Assembly: GCF_048569485.1 (NCBI RefSeq)
Contig: NW_027442041.1
Location: 124,001 to 188,000, forward strand
Direction: 5' to 3'
DNA from: Anomaloglossus baeobatrachus
Lineage: Eukaryota; Chordata; Amphibia; Anura; Aromobatidae
DNA length: 64,000 nucleotides
Made by a program: the position numbers and the translations under genes. Positions within the stretch are counted from its first letter, which is position 1. The number at the start of each line of letters is the position of its first letter. Below the pieces are notes generated by a model. That model was not told the origin of the DNA. It ran no database searches and saw nothing but the letters and a program-made list of their open reading frames with translations. Shown here in pieces: positions 57,288-64,000 of the stretch.

Positions 57288-58407
57288 AACCAGAATTGGT
57301 TTGGGCCTCGAGTGGCACCCTGGCCTATGCCGGACACATCTTAGGGAGAGAGAGCGAGAGGGAGACAAACCCACGCCTACACAAGACATTTTGTCACCCA
57401 AGCCAACCCTTGAAAAGGCTGCTTTGCAGAGCAAAAACAAGAAGAATGGTGCGTTTTGCAGCCGCCGCCCACTGCAATGAATCTGAATAACTCCTCCTTT
57501 AGGGCGCAAGCAACTCCCCTCCCCCTTGCAGTCTTTCCAATTCACGATACAAAAAGACGGACAGGACAGGTTGCCTGACTTTCCGTCACTGCCACCCTTT
57601 GCCATCCTTACCCGTAGAAAGCCCTTTCATCATCCCCAAACCCTAATCTTTTCCCTTTCCTTCCCAGCCCCCAAACCCTGCCCTCTGTACCTTTCTCACC
57701 ACCCGCTTCCCTTCTCCTGTCATCCCCCTACCACCCGGGAAAAAAAGAGATTGCCCCCTCCTTCCACTAGCCCACCCTCCCACCCAAAGAACAACTTCTT
57801 CTGCGCAGCTTGTTTTCTAGGCAGCAGCGCTATTGTGATGTCATCGGGGGGCATTGTGACAAGCCGCCAGTGTTCCGTCTCTTCATGTTGTGCACTGTTC
57901 AAACCGAAAATACATCAACAGGCAGGCTACAGAAAAGCTTACTAACAAAGGTTAGAGAGGGGCTTTCTCAGAGGGCTTTTTACAGTTTGTCTATTCCCAA
58001 TTAGCCGGTTTAGTATACTTAATGAAAGTACTAATTCTTTCATAGGCCGCCCATTCTTAGTATTTGACGTTCAGGTAACAACAGGTAACTTTATTTGGAG
58101 TGGAAGCAGAGAGATAACACCAGATGCCAATTGTAGATCCTCTCACACCTGTGGTCACTGCAGCATCTGACTCCACTTTGTCCAAAAGGGATCTATTCCA
58201 TTCAATTACACATGATCTAGATTAGACTGACAACAAGATACTGCACGGGACATAGCAGAGTTGGTGAAGTTGAGTGGTGATGAGTTTGCTATTTGGATGA
58301 ATAAAGCAAGTAAAAAGTGTGTTAGATAAAAATTCATTTCAATTCGCTAATCGGGCTAATATGAATCAGGTGAATCGAGTTCTGCTTTTGGAAACTGGGT
58401 TAAGAAG

Positions 58408-58595
58408 GGGTGCACCGTTCCTGGAGGTACTGCAATACCAGGTCAATGCGTGGAGTGGACAGAGCAAGCTCTTTTTCCATCTCCCTGTTCTAAAAATCCA
58501 TTTAATATATGGTCCCCAGATAGGGGACGTATCAGATATTAAACTGATAAGAACAGATACTACACTTGATCTTAGCCAAAAGGCCGAGAAGCGAT
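58408..58595 (-). ncRNA. RNU2: U2 snRNA, intact copy
   Basis: Full 188 nt, no difference noticed. Confidence 0.97.
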
Positions 58596-59715
58596 AACCA
58601 GAATTGGTTTGGGCCTCGAGTGGCACCCTGGCCTATGCCGGACACATCTTAGGGAGAGAGAGCGAGAGGGAGACAAACCCACGCCTACACAAGACATTTT
58701 GTCACCCAAGCCAACCCTTGAAAAGGCTGCTTTGCAGAGCAAAAACAAGAAGAATGGTGCGTTTTGCAGCCGCCGCCCACTGCAATGAATCTGAATAACT
58801 CCTCCTTTAGGGCGCAAGCAACTCCCCTCCCCCTTGCAGTCTTTCCAATTCACGATACAAAAAGACGGACAGGACAGGTTGCCTGACTTTCCGTCACTGC
58901 CACCCTTTGCCATCCTTACCCGTAGAAAGCCCTTTCATCATCCCCAAACCCTAATCTTTTCCCTTTCCTTCCCAGCCCCCAAACCCTGCCCTCTGTACCT
59001 TTCTCACCACCCGCTTCCCTTCTCCTGTCATCCCCCTACCACCCGGGAAAAAAAGAGATTGCCCCCTCCTTCCACTAGCCCACCCTCCCACCCAAAGAAC
59101 AACTTCTTCTGCGCAGCTTGTTTTCTAGGCAGCAGCGCTATTGTGATGTCATCGGGGGGCATTGTGACAAGCCGCCAGTGTTCCGTCTCTTCATGTTGTG
59201 CACTGTTCAAACCGAAAATACATCAACAGGCAGGCTACAGAAAAGCTTACTAACAAAGGTTAGAGAGGGGCTTTCTCAGAGGGCTTTTTACAGTTTGTCT
59301 ATTCCCAATTAGCCGGTTTAGTATACTTAATGAAAGTACTAATTCTTTCATAGGCCGCCCATTCTTAGTATTTGACGTTCAGGTAACAACAGGTAACTTT
59401 ATTTGGAGTGGAAGCAGAGAGATAACACCAGATGCCAATTGTAGATCCTCTCACACCTGTGGTCACTGCAGCATCTGACTCCACTTTGTCCAAAAGGGAT
59501 CTATTCCATTCAATTACACATGATCTAGATTAGACTGACAACAAGATACTGCACGGGACATAGCAGAGTTGGTGAAGTTGAGTGGTGATGAGTTTGCTAT
59601 TTGGATGAATAAAGCAAGTAAAAAGTGTGTTAGATAAAAATTCATTTCAATTCGCTAATCGGGCTAATATGAATCAGGTGAATCGAGTTCTGCTTTTGGA
59701 AACTGGGTTAAGAAG

Positions 59716-59903
59716 GGGTGCACCGTTCCTGGAGGTACTGCAATACCAGGTCAATGCGTGGAGTGGACAGAGCAAGCTCTTTTTCCATCTCCCTGTTCTA
59801 AAAATCCATTTAATATATGGTCCCCAGATAGGGGACGTATCAGATATTAAACTGATAAGAACAGATACTACACTTGATCTTAGCCAAAAGGCCGAGAAGC
59901 GAT
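59716..59903 (-). ncRNA. RNU2: U2 snRNA, intact copy
   Basis: Full 188 nt, no difference noticed. Confidence 0.97.
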
Positions 59904-61023
59904 AACCAGAATTGGTTTGGGCCTCGAGTGGCACCCTGGCCTATGCCGGACACATCTTAGGGAGAGAGAGCGAGAGGGAGACAAACCCACGCCTACACAA
60001 GACATTTTGTCACCCAAGCCAACCCTTGAAAAGGCTGCTTTGCAGAGCAAAAACAAGAAGAATGGTGCGTTTTGCAGCCGCCGCCCACTGCAATGAATCT
60101 GAATAACTCCTCCTTTAGGGCGCAAGCAACTCCCCTCCCCCTTGCAGTCTTTCCAATTCACGATACAAAAAGACGGACAGGACAGGTTGCCTGACTTTCC
60201 GTCACTGCCACCCTTTGCCATCCTTACCCGTAGAAAGCCCTTTCATCATCCCCAAACCCTAATCTTTTCCCTTTCCTTCCCAGCCCCCAAACCCTGCCCT
60301 CTGTACCTTTCTCACCACCCGCTTCCCTTCTCCTGTCATCCCCCTACCACCCGGGAAAAAAAGAGATTGCCCCCTCCTTCCACTAGCCCACCCTCCCACC
60401 CAAAGAACAACTTCTTCTGCGCAGCTTGTTTTCTAGGCAGCAGCGCTATTGTGATGTCATCGGGGGGCATTGTGACAAGCCGCCAGTGTTCCGTCTCTTC
60501 ATGTTGTGCACTGTTCAAACCGAAAATACATCAACAGGCAGGCTACAGAAAAGCTTACTAACAAAGGTTAGAGAGGGGCTTTCTCAGAGGGCTTTTTACA
60601 GTTTGTCTATTCCCAATTAGCCGGTTTAGTATACTTAATGAAAGTACTAATTCTTTCATAGGCCGCCCATTCTTAGTATTTGACGTTCAGGTAACAACAG
60701 GTAACTTTATTTGGAGTGGAAGCAGAGAGATAACACCAGATGCCAATTGTAGATCCTCTCACACCTGTGGTCACTGCAGCATCTGACTCCACTTTGTCCA
60801 AAAGGGATCTATTCCATTCAATTACACATGATCTAGATTAGACTGACAACAAGATACTGCACGGGACATAGCAGAGTTGGTGAAGTTGAGTGGTGATGAG
60901 TTTGCTATTTGGATGAATAAAGCAAGTAAAAAGTGTGTTAGATAAAAATTCATTTCAATTCGCTAATCGGGCTAATATGAATCAGGTGAATCGAGTTCTG
61001 CTTTTGGAAACTGGGTTAAGAAG

Positions 61024-61211
61024 GGGTGCACCGTTCCTGGAGGTACTGCAATACCAGGTCAATGCGTGGAGTGGACAGAGCAAGCTCTTTTTCCATCTCC
61101 CTGTTCTAAAAATCCATTTAATATATGGTCCCCAGATAGGGGACGTATCAGATATTAAACTGATAAGAACAGATACTACACTTGATCTTAGCCAAAAGGC
61201 CGAGAAGCGAT
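61024..61211 (-). ncRNA. RNU2: U2 snRNA, intact copy
   Basis: Full 188 nt, no difference noticed. Confidence 0.97.
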
Positions 61212-62331
61212 AACCAGAATTGGTTTGGGCCTCGAGTGGCACCCTGGCCTATGCCGGACACATCTTAGGGAGAGAGAGCGAGAGGGAGACAAACCCACGC
61301 CTACACAAGACATTTTGTCACCCAAGCCAACCCTTGAAAAGGCTGCTTTGCAGAGCAAAAACAAGAAGAATGGTGCGTTTTGCAGCCGCCGCCCACTGCA
61401 ATGAATCTGAATAACTCCTCCTTTAGGGCGCAAGCAACTCCCCTCCCCCTTGCAGTCTTTCCAATTCACGATACAAAAAGACGGACAGGACAGGTTGCCT
61501 GACTTTCCGTCACTGCCACCCTTTGCCATCCTTACCCGTAGAAAGCCCTTTCATCATCCCCAAACCCTAATCTTTTCCCTTTCCTTCCCAGCCCCCAAAC
61601 CCTGCCCTCTGTACCTTTCTCACCACCCGCTTCCCTTCTCCTGTCATCCCCCTACCACCCGGGAAAAAAAGAGATTGCCCCCTCCTTCCACTAGCCCACC
61701 CTCCCACCCAAAGAACAACTTCTTCTGCGCAGCTTGTTTTCTAGGCAGCAGCGCTATTGTGATGTCATCGGGGGGCATTGTGACAAGCCGCCAGTGTTCC
61801 GTCTCTTCATGTTGTGCACTGTTCAAACCGAAAATACATCAACAGGCAGGCTACAGAAAAGCTTACTAACAAAGGTTAGAGAGGGGCTTTCTCAGAGGGC
61901 TTTTTACAGTTTGTCTATTCCCAATTAGCCGGTTTAGTATACTTAATGAAAGTACTAATTCTTTCATAGGCCGCCCATTCTTAGTATTTGACGTTCAGGT
62001 AACAACAGGTAACTTTATTTGGAGTGGAAGCAGAGAGATAACACCAGATGCCAATTGTAGATCCTCTCACACCTGTGGTCACTGCAGCATCTGACTCCAC
62101 TTTGTCCAAAAGGGATCTATTCCATTCAATTACACATGATCTAGATTAGACTGACAACAAGATACTGCACGGGACATAGCAGAGTTGGTGAAGTTGAGTG
62201 GTGATGAGTTTGCTATTTGGATGAATAAAGCAAGTAAAAAGTGTGTTAGATAAAAATTCATTTCAATTCGCTAATCGGGCTAATATGAATCAGGTGAATC
62301 GAGTTCTGCTTTTGGAAACTGGGTTAAGAAG

Positions 62332-62519
62332 GGGTGCACCGTTCCTGGAGGTACTGCAATACCAGGTCAATGCGTGGAGTGGACAGAGCAAGCTCTTTTT
62401 CCATCTCCCTGTTCTAAAAATCCATTTAATATATGGTCCCCAGATAGGGGACGTATCAGATATTAAACTGATAAGAACAGATACTACACTTGATCTTAGC
62501 CAAAAGGCCGAGAAGCGAT
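62332..62519 (-). ncRNA. RNU2: U2 snRNA, intact copy
   Basis: Full 188 nt, no difference noticed. It is the last intact gene in the window. Confidence 0.97.
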
Positions 62520-63639
62520 AACCAGAATTGGTTTGGGCCTCGAGTGGCACCCTGGCCTATGCCGGACACATCTTAGGGAGAGAGAGCGAGAGGGAGACAA
62601 ACCCACGCCTACACAAGACATTTTGTCACCCAAGCCAACCCTTGAAAAGGCTGCTTTGCAGAGCAAAAACAAGAAGAATGGTGCGTTTTGCAGCCGCCGC
62701 CCACTGCAATGAATCTGAATAACTCCTCCTTTAGGGCGCAAGCAACTCCCCTCCCCCTTGCAGTCTTTCCAATTCACGATACAAAAAGACGGACAGGACA
62801 GGTTGCCTGACTTTCCGTCACTGCCACCCTTTGCCATCCTTACCCGTAGAAAGCCCTTTCATCATCCCCAAACCCTAATCTTTTCCCTTTCCTTCCCAGC
62901 CCCCAAACCCTGCCCTCTGTACCTTTCTCACCACCCGCTTCCCTTCTCCTGTCATCCCCCTACCACCCGGGAAAAAAAGAGATTGCCCCCTCCTTCCACT
63001 AGCCCACCCTCCCACCCAAAGAACAACTTCTTCTGCGCAGCTTGTTTTCTAGGCAGCAGCGCTATTGTGATGTCATCGGGGGGCATTGTGACAAGCCGCC
63101 AGTGTTCCGTCTCTTCATGTTGTGCACTGTTCAAACCGAAAATACATCAACAGGCAGGCTACAGAAAAGCTTACTAACAAAGGTTAGAGAGGGGCTTTCT
63201 CAGAGGGCTTTTTACAGTTTGTCTATTCCCAATTAGCCGGTTTAGTATACTTAATGAAAGTACTAATTCTTTCATAGGCCGCCCATTCTTAGTATTTGAC
63301 GTTCAGGTAACAACAGGTAACTTTATTTGGAGTGGAAGCAGAGAGATAACACCAGATGCCAATTGTAGATCCTCTCACACCTGTGGTCACTGCAGCATCT
63401 GACTCCACTTTGTCCAAAAGGGATCTATTCCATTCAATTACACATGATCTAGATTAGACTGACAACAAGATACTGCACGGGACATAGCAGAGTTGGTGAA
63501 GTTGAGTGGTGATGAGTTTGCTATTTGGATGAATAAAGCAAGTAAAAAGTGTGTTAGATAAAAATTCATTTCAATTCGCTAATCGGGCTAATATGAATCA
63601 GGTGAATCGAGTTCTGCTTTTGGAAACTGGGTTAAGAAG

Positions 63640-63785
63640 GGGTGCACCGTTCCTGGAGGTACTGCAATACCAGGTCAATGCGTGGAGTGGACAGAGCAAG
63701 CTCTTTTTCCATCTCCCTGTTCTAAAAATCCATTTAATATATGGTCCCCAGATAGGGGACGTATCAGATATTAAACTGATAAGAA

Positions 63786-63820
<35 letters not shown>

Positions 63821-64000
63821 AAGGATGAGTTTGAAAATAATAAAGTGACCGCCTCTCGTTGCCCAGGTAACTGTCCGTCACAAGAGGGCTATGACATCCT
63901 ACGATGCACACTCCCCCAAGGCCAGCAGTTGTGCAATACCCTGGCACCTTTCAGCACCAACCAAGGTAGTACCCTCCCAAACTACACTTGATCTTAGCCA
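63640..64000 (-). pseudogene. RNU2: U2 snRNA gene split by NA3 (locus I, cut by window end)
   Basis: The 3' part (nt 188-38) is at 63640-63790. The 5' part begins at nt 37 (63981) and runs off the window after 20 nt. Confidence 0.93.
63791..63980 (-). mobile_element. U2-NA3 non-autonomous retroelement with 29-nt poly(A)
   Basis: 190 bp, in U2 sense. On the minus strand it starts TTTGGGAGGGTACTACC and ends CAAACTCATCCTTC followed by 29 A (63791-63819). Its first ~75 bp align with the NA2 head, including TTGCACAACTGCTGGCC (63914-63936); the rest is unrelated. There is no ORF. The long pure A-tail suggests a recent insertion. Confidence 0.85.

Larger units (their letters stand above)
1..64000 (-). 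repeat. RNU2: U2 snRNA gene tandem array, 1308-bp unit
   Basis: The whole window is a head-to-tail array with a period of 1308 bp (for example U2 5' ends at 10873 and 12181, and again at 15636 and 16944). Each unit holds a 188-nt U2 snRNA gene on the minus strand and about 1120 bp of spacer. 36 loci are visible, 27 uninterrupted. Units differ by only a handful of single-base changes across the 64 kb, the pattern of concerted evolution by unequal exchange or gene conversion. Unit length changes only where an element is inserted, plus one extra A in an A-run at 41504-41511. The window opens inside a spacer and ends inside a split U2 gene, so the array continues on both sides. Confidence 0.98.

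Overview
The window lies wholly inside a tandem array of U2 spliceosomal snRNA genes (RNU2) in a vertebrate nuclear genome. All genes are on the minus strand. The unit is 1308 bp: a 188-nt U2 gene plus about 1120 bp of spacer. I count 36 U2 loci: 27 uninterrupted and 9 split by an insertion. The U2 sequence and a perfect snRNA 3' box place it in vertebrates. The Tx1-group LINE and the hAT ends (starting TAGTGATGAGCG, with subterminal CTCG-rich motifs) make an amphibian, probably a frog, my best guess, but the sequence alone does not prove it.

The striking feature is that every one of the 9 insertions lies at the same bond of U2, between nt 37 and nt 38, inside the branch-site recognition sequence GUAGUA (nt 33-38), and each runs in the same direction as U2. 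They are: one full-length LINE with two intact ORFs, matching the described U2-specific Keno type of the Tx1 group (30200-35585); four copies of an ~804-844 bp non-coding element (here U2-NA1) carrying a 42-bp minisatellite; three copies of a ~200-212 bp element (U2-NA2); and one ~190 bp element with a 29-nt poly(A) tail (U2-NA3). NA2 and NA3 share a related 5' head. At least seven separate integrations at one bond are needed to explain the data. The likely relationship is that Keno supplies the endonuclease and reverse transcriptase and the NA elements borrow them. Because every insert sits downstream of a U2 promoter and U2 5' end, co-transcription from the host snRNA promoter is plausible. 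Two NA1 copies carry an extra piece of U2 (nt 11-37) at their 5' end, which points the same way.

Layout: 1-10390 holds U2 spacer and a U2 gene split by NA1, which is itself split by an 8.2-kb hAT DNA transposon (462-8696) with perfect 8-bp target duplications, a 1126-codon transposase ORF and two internal satellites (118/236 bp and 188 bp). 10391-23200 holds eight intact U2 genes and one NA1 insertion, the twin of the first without the hAT. 23200-29960 holds one NA2 copy and four intact genes. 29960-35607 is Keno. 35608-51438 holds nine intact genes and two NA2 copies. 51439-56000 holds two NA1 copies flanking one intact gene. 56000-64000 holds five intact genes and, at the window's end, the NA3 insertion.

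Apart from the hAT transposase and the two Keno ORFs I see no protein-coding gene. The many short ORFs repeated every 1308 bp are spacer or antisense-U2 reading frames kept open only because the units are nearly identical.
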